Of a DNA stretch of 64,000 nucleotides, positions 1 through 8,299 are shown one piece after another. Source of the DNA: an uncultured Clostridia bacterium. Lineage in GTDB: Bacteria; Bacillota; Clostridia; Christensenellales; UBA1242. Location of the stretch: positions 189,265 through 253,264 of the forward strand of contig CAKVFI010000003.1 in assembly GCA_934746715.1 (NCBI GenBank), given 5' to 3'. Numbering within the stretch: position 1 is the first letter of the stretch; each line of letters starts with the position of its first letter. The position numbers and the translations under genes are program-made. The notes beneath the pieces were generated by a model. That model searched no databases. It saw only the letters and a program-made list of their open reading frames with translations, and was not told where the DNA came from.

Positions 1-2
1 TT

Positions 3-572
3 GCAAAATCAATTAATGTCAACCGCATAATTTTTCACCCGGGCGGTGGGCACGACAACACACCAGAAGGCAGGCGCGTGGCAATCAAACAACTTATTGA
101 CGCAATCAACGAAATCGCATCGTCAACAGACATGGGAGATGTTCGTTTTTACCCAGAAATTGGCGGCAAAACAGCAAACCTTGGCTCTCTTGATGAAATT
201 ATTGAAATATGCAAACAATGCCCATATTGTTATCCTTGCATTGATATTGCACATTTGCATGCCCGCGAAGTTGGCAGTTTAACAGACAAACAAGCAATCC
301 GCGATAGATTGCAAAAAATCAAAGAAGAAATACCAGAAAAATTTGAGCATATTCATTTTCACGCTTACACAATTCAATATAACGACAAGGGAGAAATGCA
401 TCATTTGGTTCATGGGCAAAACATGGCAGACGGCAGCGTTGGCAAGCCAGATTTAAAGGAGTTTGTTGAAGTGTTGCACGAGATGAACATTACTCCTTGG
501 GTTATCAGTGAAGCAAGCGATAGCCAAGAGATTGGTGCAAAATATATGCGCGATTTGTATTTTGGCAAGTAA
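3..572 (+). CDS. Endonuclease IV-like TIM-barrel protein (5'-partial)
   Basis: The open frame enters from the left edge and gives 189 residues to a TAA stop. Seen: an HPGGGHD segment, PEIGGK, a CIDIAHLHA segment and a C-terminal HFHAY/HHLVHG pair. These histidine- and acid-containing motifs match the metal-binding loops of the AP endonuclease family 2 / xylose isomerase-like TIM barrel, closest to archaeal-type deoxyribonuclease IV. In that family the residues bind a trinuclear zinc centre that cleaves 5' of abasic sites. The N-terminal part lies outside the window, so activity cannot be judged. The RluA gene follows 25 bp downstream and may be co-transcribed. Confidence 0.75.
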   Translation, partial: AKSINVNRIIFHPGGGHDNTPEGRRVAIKQLIDAINEIASSTDMGDVRFYPEIGGKTANLGSLDEIIEICKQCPYCYPCIDIAHLHAREVGSLTDKQAIRDRLQKIKEEIPEKFEHIHFHAYTIQYNDKGEMHHLVHGQNMADGSVGKPDLKEFVEVLHEMNITPWVISEASDSQEIGAKYMRDLYFGK

Positions 573-597
573 AAATAATATAAAAATCAATATCCAT

Positions 598-1428
598 ATG
601 CAAAAAATTGAATTTGAAGTTAAAACAGACAAAAAGTTAGTTAAGGCAATTATTGATGAATTGCCTTTTCTTTCTCGCTTTGATGTTGCAAAAATTTTGG
701 CAAACAAAGATGTTAAAGTTAACAATGTGCGCACAAAAGAAGACATAGATTTGCATTCTGGCGACAAATTGGTTGTTTTTTACACAGAAAAACAGCAAAA
801 AGAGTGGTACACTTTGGTTTATGCAGATGACAATGTGCTTGTTGTAAACAAACGCGCAGGCATTGAAGTTGTGAGTGAAACCGAACGCGACCTTGTGTCA
901 GTTTTAAATCAAACATATGCCACAGTTTTACCCGTTCATCGCATAGACCGCAACACAGAAGGACTTGTTGTTTTTGCTTTAAACAAAACAGCAGAACGCT
1001 CACTTTTGTCCGCTTTCAAAACGCGCAAGGGCATCATAAAAAAATATGCTTTGTTGGTGCATGGCAGGGTTGACTTAACAAAAATCAAACGCACAGTCTA
1101 TTTAAAAAAAGTTGACACTTTAAGCAAAGTTTGGATAAGTGAACTTAAAACAACTGGGTATGAGCCCATTGTAACAGAATTTGATGTGGTTGAATACCGT
1201 GGAGAAAACACCCTTATGACTGCTAACCTTATAACAGGCAAAACACACCAAATCCGTGCGCATATAGCATATTATGGTTATCCAATAGTGGGGGACAATA
1301 AATATGGTAAGGACGGCGAAAAACAACTGCATTTAACAGCCAATTATCTGGCTTTTAAGTTTGACAAATGTTCGCCACTTGCATATTTAAACACAAAAAC
1401 TTTTGAAATTATACCAAGTTGGTTATAA
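598..1428 (+). CDS. RluA-family 23S rRNA pseudouridine synthase
   Basis: 276 residues. An N-terminal S4-like RNA-binding region (residues about 5-65) is followed by the catalytic domain with HRIDRNTEGLVV, in which Asp in the HR[IL]D motif is the nucleophile of RluA-type pseudouridine synthases. GKTHQIRAHIAYYGYPIVGD is the second conserved block. I chose the ATG at 598 because a longer in-frame start would overlap the preceding gene by about 65 bp and adds residues without S4 similarity. No strong Shine-Dalgarno is visible before it. It probably modifies 23S rRNA, but which uridine (RluC- or RluD-like) cannot be told from sequence. Confidence 0.85.
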   Translation: MQKIEFEVKTDKKLVKAIIDELPFLSRFDVAKILANKDVKVNNVRTKEDIDLHSGDKLVVFYTEKQQKEWYTLVYADDNVLVVNKRAGIEVVSETERDLVSVLNQTYATVLPVHRIDRNTEGLVVFALNKTAERSLLSAFKTRKGIIKKYALLVHGRVDLTKIKRTVYLKKVDTLSKVWISELKTTGYEPIVTEFDVVEYRGENTLMTANLITGKTHQIRAHIAYYGYPIVGDNKYGKDGEKQLHLTANYLAFKFDKCSPLAYLNTKTFEIIPSWL

Positions 1429-1604
1429 ACAAATTTTTGCTTTAACTTTTGTAAAACAATTGCAAATTAATAATATTTCTAGGGTTTTAAATTCAAACAA
1501 AAATTTTGTTTAACCCAGATTATTGCATAAAATTTAAAATAAAAGATAAAACTTTAAACAAACATTAAAATTTTAAAAAAATACAAAAAAGTTAACTAAA
1601 ACCA

Positions 1605-1633
1605 TTGACATTAATTTTAGAATATTGTAATAT
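1605..1633 (+). promoter_or_regulatory. Sigma-A type promoter of the tRNA cluster
   Basis: TTGACA at 1605-1610, a 17-nt spacer and TAATAT at 1628-1633. The expected start near 1640 is just before tRNA-Pro. The AT-rich 175 bp between the RluA gene and this promoter shows no other feature. Confidence 0.75.
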
Positions 1634-1647
1634 TAAAAAGTAATCGT

Positions 1648-1723
1648 CGGGGTGTAGCGCAGTTGGTAGCGCACGTGATTTGGGATCATGGGGCCGGGGG
1701 TTCGAGTCCCTTCACCCCGACCA
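1648..1723 (+). tRNA. tRNA-Pro(UGG)
   Basis: Cloverleaf with acceptor CGGGGTG/CACCCCG, D-arm GCGC/GCGC, anticodon loop TTTGGGA (anticodon TGG), T-loop GTTCGAGTC and discriminator A. CCA is encoded in the DNA. First gene of a five-tRNA transcript. Confidence 0.95.
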
Positions 1724-1780
1724 TTATCTGCATTGTGACGAGTGCAGATCACCTTGCTAGTTGTTTTAAGCAACGCACAA

Positions 1781-1857
1781 GGGCCTTTAGCTCAGTTGGT
1801 TAGAGCAACCGGCTCATAACCGGTCGGTCCGCGGTTCAAGTCCGTGAAGGCCCACCA
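1781..1857 (+). tRNA. tRNA-Met(CAU), elongator type
   Basis: Acceptor GGGCCTT/AAGGCCC, anticodon loop CTCATAA (anticodon CAT), encoded CCA. The anticodon stem ACCGG lacks the three G:C pairs of initiators, so it is elongator Met or an Ile-tRNA with lysidine at position 34. The body resembles clostridial elongator Met more than Ile2. Confidence 0.85.
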
Positions 1858-1888
1858 GCCCTAAAGGCAAACATCTTAATTTTAATTT

Positions 1889-1965
1889 GGCCCGGTAGCT
1901 CAGCTGGTTAGAGCGCCAGCCTGTCACGCTGGAGGTCGAGGGTTCGAGCCCCTTCCGGGTCGCCA
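1889..1965 (+). tRNA. tRNA-Asp(GUC)
   Basis: Acceptor GGCCCGG/CCGGGTC, D-arm GCTC/GAGC, anticodon loop CTGTCAC (GTC), discriminator G and encoded CCA. Confidence 0.95.
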
Positions 1966-1971
1966 AATTAA

Positions 1972-2047
1972 GGCTCGATAGCTCAGTCGGTAGAGCAAAG
2001 GACTGAAAATCCTTGTGTCACTGGTTCGATTCCGGTTCGAGCCACCA
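1972..2047 (+). tRNA. tRNA-Phe(GAA)
   Basis: Acceptor GGCTCGA/TCGAGCC, anticodon loop CTGAAAA (GAA), discriminator A and encoded CCA. It lies 6 nt after tRNA-Asp. Confidence 0.95.
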
Positions 2048-2070
2048 CACTTGTTAATTCAAGTGCGTAT

Positions 2071-2155
2071 GGAAGGGTTGCAGAGCGGCCAAATGCAACG
2101 GACTGTAAATCCGTCGACTTCGTCTTCGATGGTTCGAATCCATCCCCTTCCACCA
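2071..2155 (+). tRNA. tRNA-Tyr(GUA)
   Basis: Class II tRNA with a long variable arm. Acceptor GGAAGGG/CCCTTCC, anticodon loop CTGTAAA (GTA), discriminator A and encoded CCA. Confidence 0.95.
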
Positions 2156-2183
2156 CTCCTAGTGGAAAGTGCAACAAATTTGT

Positions 2184-2212
2184 TTGACAAGCAAATTTAA
2201 TTATGATATCAT
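2184..2212 (+). promoter_or_regulatory. Promoter of tRNA-Thr
   Basis: TTGACA (2184-2189), 17-nt spacer, TATCAT (2207-2212), 16 nt before the mature tRNA-Thr end. This gives tRNA-Thr a start independent of the upstream cluster. Confidence 0.75.
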
Positions 2213-2228
2213 ACAATCATCTAAATAT

Positions 2229-2303
2229 GCTAGTGTGGCTCAATGGCAGAGCAGCTGACTTGTAATCAGCAGGTTGATGGTTCGACTCCATTCACTAGCT
2301 CCA
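2229..2303 (+). tRNA. tRNA-Thr(UGU)
   Basis: Acceptor GCTAGTG/CACTAGC, D-arm GCTC/GAGC, anticodon loop CTTGTAA (TGT), discriminator T and encoded CCA. Confidence 0.95.
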
Positions 2304-2330
2304 AAAACTTCCAATAATGGGAGTTTTTTT
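2304..2330 (+). terminator. Rho-independent terminator after tRNA-Thr
   Basis: AACTTCC / GGGAGTT stem (one wobble pair) with an AATAAT loop, followed by seven T. Confidence 0.8.
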
Positions 2331-2370
2331 GTTATCCAGTTGATTATCAATTTAAATATAGCTCAAATAT

Positions 2371-2399
2371 TTGATTATTGAAAAAAAATCTGCTACACT
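2371..2399 (+). promoter_or_regulatory. Promoter abutting a start codon (leaderless candidate)
   Basis: TTGATT (2371-2376), 17-nt spacer, TACACT (2394-2399), then only 6 nt to the ATG at 2406. Transcription would begin at or next to the start codon. There is no Shine-Dalgarno. Confidence 0.6.
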
Positions 2400-2405
2400 A
2401 AAGTT

Positions 2406-3437
2406 ATGAGTAAATGTGTTAGATGTGGTGGGGTTTTGTATTTTGACCCCAAAAGAAAAAGTAATGTGTGCGAAAGTTGTGGTGCAGCAGACCCTGTTAA
2501 ATATAATTATGTTTTTAACAAAAAAGATTTTGACAAAGCACAACAAATGGAATCAGACCCTTTAGCAAAGGAATTGCAAACAGTTAAATGCAAATCGTGT
2601 GGTGCAAACATTTTGGTTAACAAGCAGGAAATGGTCAGCAAATGCATGTATTGTGGAAGTGAAACAATTTCGGCATCAAGCAAAAAAACTATGATGTATA
2701 TTGATTCAATTGTGCCATTCACTTTTGGCAAGGCTGATGCAGTTAACAAGTTTAAAAGGGCAGTAGCCACTCGTTTTTATGCCAACAAAAAGGTGTTTAA
2801 GGGTGTTTCATCACAAGATGTAACTGGTTTGTATGTTAATACTTTTGTTTTTGATTTTAACACAAATTCACATTACAACGGCACGTTGTCCTACCAAAAA
2901 TCAGTTAAAGATAGTGAAGGCAACACGCATTACGAAACAGTAACAAAAAATGTTTCTGGCAGTTTGGACAAGCTTTTTAAAAACCTTACTATTGAAGCAA
3001 ATCCAAATTTAAACCAACGCGAATTATTGCAAATTATGCCTTTTGAATACACATCGGCAGTTGATTTCCAACAAGATTTTATTAATGGCTATGTGATTGA
3101 ATATCAAGACAAATTGTTTAACGAGTGTGTTGCAAATGCTGAACGTGTTGTTAAACGTGAGTTAGAGCGTGAAATTTTGAATAGATATGGCTGCGACACA
3201 ATTGTTAGTTTGGATATAGACACAGAATATTTGGATAGGAAATATAATTACTGTCTGTTGCCTGTTTATATGTTTAACAAAGAATATAAAGGGCAAAGAT
3301 ACAAAGCACTTATGAATGGGCAATCTGGCAAAGTTGGAGAATTGCCAACAGACAAACTGCGTGTGTTCTTAACCATATTATTTGCAGCAGTGATTGTGGT
3401 TGGAATAATTTTTTTGGTTATATTTTTGTCAAAATAA
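2406..3437 (+). CDS. Zinc-ribbon membrane protein of unknown function
   Basis: 343 residues. Four CxxC pairs lie in the first 90 residues (CVRC, CESC, CKSC, CMYC), indicating two zinc ribbons. A roughly 200-residue domain I do not recognise follows, and residues about 320-341 form one hydrophobic helix ending LVIFLSK. The topology suggests a tail-anchored protein with its zinc ribbons in the cytoplasm. Such proteins are sometimes mislabelled as primosomal or TFIIB-like, but no helicase or TFIIB motif is present. It stands alone between terminators. The promoter geometry implies a leaderless message. Function unknown. Confidence 0.8.
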   Translation: MSKCVRCGGVLYFDPKRKSNVCESCGAADPVKYNYVFNKKDFDKAQQMESDPLAKELQTVKCKSCGANILVNKQEMVSKCMYCGSETISASSKKTMMYIDSIVPFTFGKADAVNKFKRAVATRFYANKKVFKGVSSQDVTGLYVNTFVFDFNTNSHYNGTLSYQKSVKDSEGNTHYETVTKNVSGSLDKLFKNLTIEANPNLNQRELLQIMPFEYTSAVDFQQDFINGYVIEYQDKLFNECVANAERVVKRELEREILNRYGCDTIVSLDIDTEYLDRKYNYCLLPVYMFNKEYKGQRYKALMNGQSGKVGELPTDKLRVFLTILFAAVIVVGIIFLVIFLSK

Positions 3438-3468
3438 CAGACTTTACAATTCAACATAAATCAACAAT

Positions 3469-3505
3469 AAATGATGACATTATTACAAATGTTATCATTT
3501 TTTTT
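3469..3505 (+). terminator. Terminator after the zinc-ribbon gene
   Basis: A 13-bp stem (3469-3481 with 3488-3500, one G-T wobble) and a run of eight T. It ends only 25 bp before the spoIIAA Shine-Dalgarno, so the sporulation promoter must overlap it. A weak TTACAA-N16-TATGCT lies at 3483-3510. Confidence 0.8.
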
Positions 3506-3544
3506 ATGCTGCAATTTGTTAGTATGCTTTCAAGGAGGAAGCGT

Positions 3545-3856
3545 ATGCAAATTAAGTCGAGGATTATGAACAAAACCTTGTACATTTTGCTTTCAGGGGA
3601 ATTGGACGAATGCACTGCAAAAACCGTCCGCAAGGAAATGGACACATTGCTGGACACGGAAAAAGGATATGTCCAAATTGTGTTGGATTTAAGCGAATTG
3701 AGTTTTATGGACAGCACAGGCGTTGGCGTGCTTATTGGGAGATATAAAAAAATGAGAGAATACAACAAACCGATATTCATCTCAAACCCAAGCAGAAACG
3801 CAGAACGAATTTTTAAAATGTCTGGATTGTATGAGATTATGCCAAAGATAGTGTGA
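3545..3856 (+). CDS. spoIIAA: Anti-anti-sigma factor SpoIIAA
   Basis: 103 residues forming a STAS domain. DLSELSFMDSTGVGVLIGRY carries the serine of the DSTG motif, which SpoIIAB phosphorylates and SpoIIE dephosphorylates in the known pathway. Unphosphorylated SpoIIAA releases sigma-F from SpoIIAB in the forespore. The start is the ATG at 3545 behind AAGGAGG (3531-3537). Longer in-frame starts have no ribosome site. First gene of spoIIAA-spoIIAB-sigF. The nearest upstream gene is shut off by a strong terminator, so the operon has its own promoter. Confidence 0.93.
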   Translation: MQIKSRIMNKTLYILLSGELDECTAKTVRKEMDTLLDTEKGYVQIVLDLSELSFMDSTGVGVLIGRYKKMREYNKPIFISNPSRNAERIFKMSGLYEIMPKIV

Positions 3857-3869
3857 TATGGGGGAAAAT

Positions 3870-4298
3870 ATGAAAAATATGATGGAATTAAAATTTAAGG
3901 CTTTGCCAGAAAATGAAAGTTTTGCGCGTTCAGTTGCTGCTGGTTTTTTGATGCAAATGAATCCTACATTGGAAGAAATTGAAGATGTTAAAACAGCAGT
4001 TAGCGAAGCGGTTACAAACTCAATTGTACACGCCTATCCAACAAAACCGGGATTTGTAACATTAAAAATGAGCATTAAGGACAACACGGTTCAAATTTCG
4101 GTTATCGACAACGGAATAGGCATTGTTGATATCAAAAAGGCATTAAGTCCATTTTACACATCAAAACCAGAGCAAGAACGCAGCGGCATGGGATTTACTG
4201 TTATTGAGGCGTTTATGGACGCTTTGGAGGTTAAAAACAGCAAAGAAGGTCTTGTTGTTAATATGACAAAAAAAATATTGTCTGCCGAGGCGTGTTAG
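3870..4298 (+). CDS. spoIIAB: Anti-sigma F factor / serine kinase SpoIIAB
   Basis: 142 residues, a GHKL-type ATPase. Visible blocks are NESFARS, SEAVTNSIVHAYP (N-box with Asn for Mg/ATP), DNGIGI (G1 box) and ERSGMGFTVIEAFMD (ATP lid). They match the Bacillus protein almost residue for residue in the N-box region. It binds and inhibits sigma-F and phosphorylates SpoIIAA. I start at 3870 (MKNMMELKF), which aligns with the known N-terminus and has GGGGG upstream. A start at 3858 would add four residues. The sigF ATG follows the stop directly. Confidence 0.95.
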   Translation: MKNMMELKFKALPENESFARSVAAGFLMQMNPTLEEIEDVKTAVSEAVTNSIVHAYPTKPGFVTLKMSIKDNTVQISVIDNGIGIVDIKKALSPFYTSKPEQERSGMGFTVIEAFMDALEVKNSKEGLVVNMTKKILSAEAC

Positions 4299-5021
4299 AT
4301 GCTAACAGGCAGTCAAACTGCGGAATTGTTGGTTTTGGCAAAGCAGGGCGACAATTCTGCCAAAGAAAAACTTATAACATTTAACTCTCCACTTATCAAA
4401 AGCGTGATAAAAAGGTATCTTAACAGGGGTATAGAGTATGACGACTTGTATCAACTAGGGTCAATGGGCTTTGTTAAGGCAATAAACAATTACGACCCAA
4501 GTTTTAATGTTAAATTTACCACATATGCTGTGCCAATGATAGCAGGAGAGATAAAGCGCTTTTTGCGTGATGATGGCAGCGTTAAAGTTTCCAGAAGTGT
4601 TAAGCGTAACGCGGTGCTAATTAAAAACTATATTGCAGAATATCAGCGCAAATATGGCGAAAGTCCGTCAATGGAGCATCTTGCAAAAGAATTTAACATG
4701 GACAAAGTTGATTTGGTGTTTACAATGGAAGCAAACACAAATCCGCTTTCTTTAAACGAAAAATTTGACGATGGAGAAGACAGCGTAACCTTGTTTGATA
4801 AGGTGGCGGATAATTTTTCTTACGACAATTATATCGACAAACTTGCCTTGCGTGAAATGATTGAAAAACTTGACGCGCGTGAAAAACAAGTTATTTTAAT
4901 GCGTTATTATTTTGACAAAACGCAAAGCGAAATTGCCGCCGAACTTGGGGTCAGCCAAGTGCAAGTTAGCCGCATAGAAAACAAAGTATTAAAAGAGATG
5001 AGAGAAAACATAAATATTTAA
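4299..5021 (+). CDS. sigF: Forespore RNA polymerase sigma factor sigma-F
   Basis: 240 residues of a sigma-70 group factor. Region 2 (YDDLYQLGSMGFVKAINNYD, FTTYAVPMIAGEIKRFLRDD), region 3 (PSMEHLAKEFN) and region 4 with the helix-turn-helix KTQSEIAAELGVSQVQVSRI are all present. Context identifies it as sigma-F, since it is the third gene of spoIIA and abuts the spoIIAB stop. In sporulating Bacillota it directs the first forespore-specific genes after septation. Candidate targets in this window are the adjacent spoVA genes (sigma-G/F type), but I could not define convincing forespore promoters. Confidence 0.95.
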   Translation: MLTGSQTAELLVLAKQGDNSAKEKLITFNSPLIKSVIKRYLNRGIEYDDLYQLGSMGFVKAINNYDPSFNVKFTTYAVPMIAGEIKRFLRDDGSVKVSRSVKRNAVLIKNYIAEYQRKYGESPSMEHLAKEFNMDKVDLVFTMEANTNPLSLNEKFDDGEDSVTLFDKVADNFSYDNYIDKLALREMIEKLDAREKQVILMRYYFDKTQSEIAAELGVSQVQVSRIENKVLKEMRENINI

Positions 5022-5032
5022 TTCTATTATTA

Positions 5033-5061
5033 AAAAAACTTGGTTTGGTGCCAAGTTTTTT
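5033..5061 (+). terminator. Terminator of the spoIIA operon
   Basis: AAAACTTGG / CCAAGTTTTTT stem-loop 12 bp after the sigF stop. Confidence 0.85.
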
Positions 5062-5116
5062 CGTTTAAAATCTATTTGTTTTTGATTATATCGCTTTGAT
5101 GAAATATGTCAAAATT

Positions 5117-6676
5117 TTAGTTTTGCTTGTTTGCTTGTTTGCTTTTGAATTTTGAAAAGAAACCATTTACAGAACTTTTTATTTTTGCAAATTTTTGCTT
5201 TGGGGTTAATGTTTCATCGGTTTTATAGGTGTCGATGTTTTTTTTAAAATTAATTTTTTTTCGTGTCTTTTTTTGCGCTGTTGTTTGGTTATTTTGTGTG
5301 TTTGTGTTGTTTTGCACACCATTTGTTGTGTTGCCGTTGTTGTAATTAAAATTGGCGTTGTTAAAATTTTGATTGTAGTCATATCCGTAATTTGCAGGAT
5401 AGCCGTACATATTTGGTGCGTAATAACCATAGCCATTTCCCATATAATTTCTTCCATAAGCGTCAGCAAATCTATCTAATAAAGCAGTGTTGTAAAAAGT
5501 GTCGATATTAGAGTGAAAATTGCCGTAACTATCAATGTTTGGTGTCAACCAAGTCCTTTTGTTGTCTTTTGTTTGTTCATTTTGAACGTTATCGTGATTT
5601 TCAGTGGTTGTGTTTTGATTTTCAGTGGTTGTGTTTTGATTGTCTGTGCTGTCTTTTTCTTGATTGTTTTGCGCATTTTCAATTATTTTGCCATCTTTAT
5701 CAATCATGTAGTCATAAACAACTGGTGGCTTGCCATTTTGCGTAAATCCGTACAAAATTCTGCCTTGATTGTTGCCATCAATCGGTGCAGACATGCGCAA
5801 CATCTGATTAATCATATTCATTGAATATAATCCGTCTTCAAGCATGGAATTGCCAGCATTTAAATTGTTTAAAAGCAACAGATATTTGAAAGTTAAATCG
5901 TCCAAATCGCCATTGGAATTGATTAATTTGCTCAAGTCATTAACGCTAAAATTCAATTCGTTTGTTACAACAGACAATCGTTTGCCAAGGTTTTTAAGTT
6001 GAGATGATTGTTCAGTTAAAAATATTCTTTGTTCATTGCTTAAATCAATTTCGTTTTTGTTAACTTTATCAATCAAATTTTGTGTTTCAACAATTGCGTT
6101 AACAAGTTGTTTTTTCAATTCGCAAAAATTATCACACTCGTTGTCAACATCGTCAGTTAAAGAGTATAGAGTAGAAATCTTAATATTTGTGTCATTATCT
6201 TGTTTAGTTGTATCTTGTGTTGAGTTTTGGCTTTTGTCTGTTGGAATTTCGGCAACAATAGGCTTGCTTTTGTCGGTGCTTGGCAAAATTGTTGGTTGTT
6301 GTTCATCCAAAACATCATTATTTTGCTCATTTTCGCTTTCTGGAGTGCCGTTGCCAATATCTGTGGTTGTGTCAATAGGTTTGTTGTCATTAATGTCTTT
6401 TGTTGGTAAGTTGCTTGTGTCTGTTTTTGGCTCTGTTTCTGCCACATCAGCATCTTCAAGATTTGCCACATCTATGCTCAAACGATATTTGTTAAGGTTA
6501 ACTTTGTTCAAATATTGGTCGTTTAAATTGCTATATTCTTTAAACTGCTTTTGAAATTGGTTTATATTTGATTTGTAATTTGAAAAGGATAAATTTGCTT
6601 TTTCCTTGTCGTCATTGCAAGCAGAAAGCATAAAAGGCAAAGTTAAAATTGATAAAACTGGTAATATTTTTTTCAT
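5117..6676 (-). CDS. Putative lipoprotein with low-complexity regions, function unknown
   Basis: 519 residues. The signal peptide has a hydrophobic stretch at residues 4-15 and a lipobox LSAC (Cys20), so export and lipidation are expected. The start ATG has AAGGAG upstream. Residues about 85-165 and 330-375 are rich in T, N, Q, D and E. They include two adjacent ENQNTTT-type units encoded by a perfect 21-bp DNA duplication. Between them lies a helical segment, and near residues 400-460 there is a Y/N/G-rich stretch. The C-terminus is lysine-rich. It sits against the spoIIA and spoVA genes on the opposite strand, so a spore-related envelope role is possible but not shown. No family recognised. 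Confidence 0.8.
   Translation of the reverse strand: MKKILPVLSILTLPFMLSACNDDKEKANLSFSNYKSNINQFQKQFKEYSNLNDQYLNKVNLNKYRLSIDVANLEDADVAETEPKTDTSNLPTKDINDNKPIDTTTDIGNGTPESENEQNNDVLDEQQPTILPSTDKSKPIVAEIPTDKSQNSTQDTTKQDNDTNIKISTLYSLTDDVDNECDNFCELKKQLVNAIVETQNLIDKVNKNEIDLSNEQRIFLTEQSSQLKNLGKRLSVVTNELNFSVNDLSKLINSNGDLDDLTFKYLLLLNNLNAGNSMLEDGLYSMNMINQMLRMSAPIDGNNQGRILYGFTQNGKPPVVYDYMIDKDGKIIENAQNNQEKDSTDNQNTTTENQNTTTENHDNVQNEQTKDNKRTWLTPNIDSYGNFHSNIDTFYNTALLDRFADAYGRNYMGNGYGYYAPNMYGYPANYGYDYNQNFNNANFNYNNGNTTNGVQNNTNTQNNQTTAQKKTRKKINFKKNIDTYKTDETLTPKQKFAKIKSSVNGFFSKFKSKQANKQN
5596..5637. repeat. 21-bp perfect tandem duplication in the lipoprotein gene
   Basis: Two identical 21-bp units (5596-5616 and 5617-5637) encode consecutive TTTENQN heptapeptides. 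The frame is kept, which points to slippage-tolerant low-complexity sequence. Confidence 0.9.
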
Positions 6677-6807
6677 ATTCGCTCCTTAATCTAGTTTGGA
6701 TAAAATGCCAAAAATTATTTATAAAAAGCATTATATATTTGCAAAATTTTAATTAACCTTTGTTTTAAAGCACATAATTTTGGCAATTATCGTTTTCAGA
6801 GGTGGAT

Positions 6808-7254
6808 ATGGACAAAAACAAAAGGAACACAAATTACAATTTGTATGTGGAATCAAAATTGCCAAAAACAAAAGCGTGGCCATCACTTTTAAAAGCATTT
6901 TTTTTGGGTGGTTTGATTTGTGCTATTGGGCAGGGGCTGTTTGATATGTATAGTTACTTTTTTCCAAATCTTGCGGAAAGTGAAGTTACAACTTGCATGT
7001 TGATGACAATCATCTTTATAACATGTTTGTTAACAGGAATTGGCGTTTACGATGTTATTGGCGCTTGGGGTGGCGCTGGTTCGGTTATTCCAATCACTGG
7101 GTTTAGCAACTCAATTTCAAGCCCAGCAATTGAATTTAAAAAGGAAGGCATTATTTACGGCATTTGCGTAAAAATGTTTACAATTGCAGGCCCTGTTATC
7201 GTTTGTGGTGTGGTTGGCTCAATTGTGTGTGGCTTTGTGGCGTTGTTTGTTTAG
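6808..7254 (+). CDS. spoVAC: Stage V sporulation protein AC
   Basis: 148 residues with four to five hydrophobic segments. The conserved parts are KAFFLGGLICAIGQ near residue 30, GIGVYDVIGAWGGAGSVIPITGF, and the KEGIIYGICVKMF block of SpoVAC. SpoVA proteins form the inner-membrane channel that loads Ca-dipicolinate into the forespore and releases it at germination. SpoVAC is described as mechanosensitive in Bacillus. The start ATG at 6808 follows AGAGGTGG; a GTG two codons upstream is part of that ribosome site. First of spoVAC-spoVAD-spoVAE. spoVAA and spoVAB are absent, as in many clostridia. Confidence 0.93.
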   Translation: MDKNKRNTNYNLYVESKLPKTKAWPSLLKAFFLGGLICAIGQGLFDMYSYFFPNLAESEVTTCMLMTIIFITCLLTGIGVYDVIGAWGGAGSVIPITGFSNSISSPAIEFKKEGIIYGICVKMFTIAGPVIVCGVVGSIVCGFVALFV

Positions 7255-7264
7255 GTGGTGGGAT

Positions 7265-8299
7265 ATGCAAACAATCACATTAAAAGGCAATGCTTATTTG
7301 ATGGAAGGCTATAGCATGGTTGGACCATTGGAAGGCAAAGGCCCATTGAAAGATTATTTTGACTTTTGCTTTGCTGATGACACATTAAAGGAAAAAACAT
7401 TTGAAAAGGCAGAAAGGAAATTGCTTAAAAACATCATTAAAGGAGCAATGCAAAAAGCGGGAACAGATATTGGGCAAATTGATTTTTTGTTTGGCGGTGA
7501 TTTGCTTAATCAAATTGTTAGTTCCTCATATGCAGCACGCGATTTGGAATTGCCATTTGTAGGGCTTTATTCAGCGTGCGCCACAATGGCAGAAAGTTTG
7601 GCTCTTGGTGCAATTTTTGTAGACAATAATTTGGCAAAAAATGTTATAGCGGCAACATGTACGCATTTTAGCAGTGCGGAAAGGCAATATCGTTTTCCGT
7701 TGGAATTGGGCAATCAGCGCCCACCAACAGCACAATGGACGATTACTGGTGGCGGAGCAAGTGTTATAACCAGCAAGCAAAGCAAAATAAAAATCAAAGC
7801 AGTAACATTTGGCAAGGTTGTTGATTTTGGCATTGCCGATGTTAACAATATGGGTGCGGCAATGGCACCTGCGGCAGCGGATACAATTGAGCAGCACTTA
7901 ATCAATCGTAATTTGAAAGTTGGCGATTTTGATTTTATTGCAACTGGAGATTTGGGTAAACTTGGAAGTGAGATTTTGATTGATATAATGGAGCGCAAAG
8001 GTTTTGTTATGGGCAAAAATTATGCAGATTGTGGGTGCATGATGTTTGACAAAACCGAGCGAGTGTTTATGGGTGGCAGTGGTGCTGGTTGCAGTGCCAG
8101 CATTTTAAATTCTTACATTTTAAACAAATTAAAAACAGGAGAATTTAAGCGTGTTTTGCTTGTTTCCTCTGGTGCATTGATGAGCACAACAACATCACAA
8201 CAAGGCGATACAATCCCCGGCATTGCCCACGCTGTGGAATTTGAATATTGCGGTAATTTGCCATCTAACGAACCCAAAAAGGAGACAAAAAATGTTTAA
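7265..8299 (+). CDS. spoVAD: Stage V sporulation protein AD
   Basis: 344 residues with a thiolase-like (ketosynthase/FabH) fold. GLYSACATMAESLALGA corresponds to the thiolase nucleophile region. SpoVAD binds dipicolinic acid in its pocket rather than acting as an enzyme. The start at 7265 (MQTITLKG) has AGGTGGTGGG upstream and lies 10 bp after the spoVAC stop. Its 3' end overlaps the start of spoVAE by 8 bp, consistent with translational coupling. Expected to be expressed in the forespore. Confidence 0.93.
   Translation: MQTITLKGNAYLMEGYSMVGPLEGKGPLKDYFDFCFADDTLKEKTFEKAERKLLKNIIKGAMQKAGTDIGQIDFLFGGDLLNQIVSSSYAARDLELPFVGLYSACATMAESLALGAIFVDNNLAKNVIAATCTHFSSAERQYRFPLELGNQRPPTAQWTITGGGASVITSKQSKIKIKAVTFGKVVDFGIADVNNMGAAMAPAAADTIEQHLINRNLKVGDFDFIATGDLGKLGSEILIDIMERKGFVMGKNYADCGCMMFDKTERVFMGGSGAGCSASILNSYILNKLKTGEFKRVLLVSSGALMSTTTSQQGDTIPGIAHAVEFEYCGNLPSNEPKKETKNV

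Noticed and set aside
1781..1857. tRNA-Ile2 (lysidine) for the CAT tRNA
   Set aside because: Cannot be excluded, but the body resembles clostridial elongator Met. Kept as Met with reduced confidence.
2406..3437. Naming the zinc-ribbon protein as PriA or TFIIB-like
   Set aside because: Only CxxC pairs match. There are no helicase or cyclin-fold motifs.
5206..6554. Open frames on both strands inside the lipoprotein gene
   Set aside because: They are shadows caused by the repetitive low-complexity sequence, without ribosome sites or protein-like composition.
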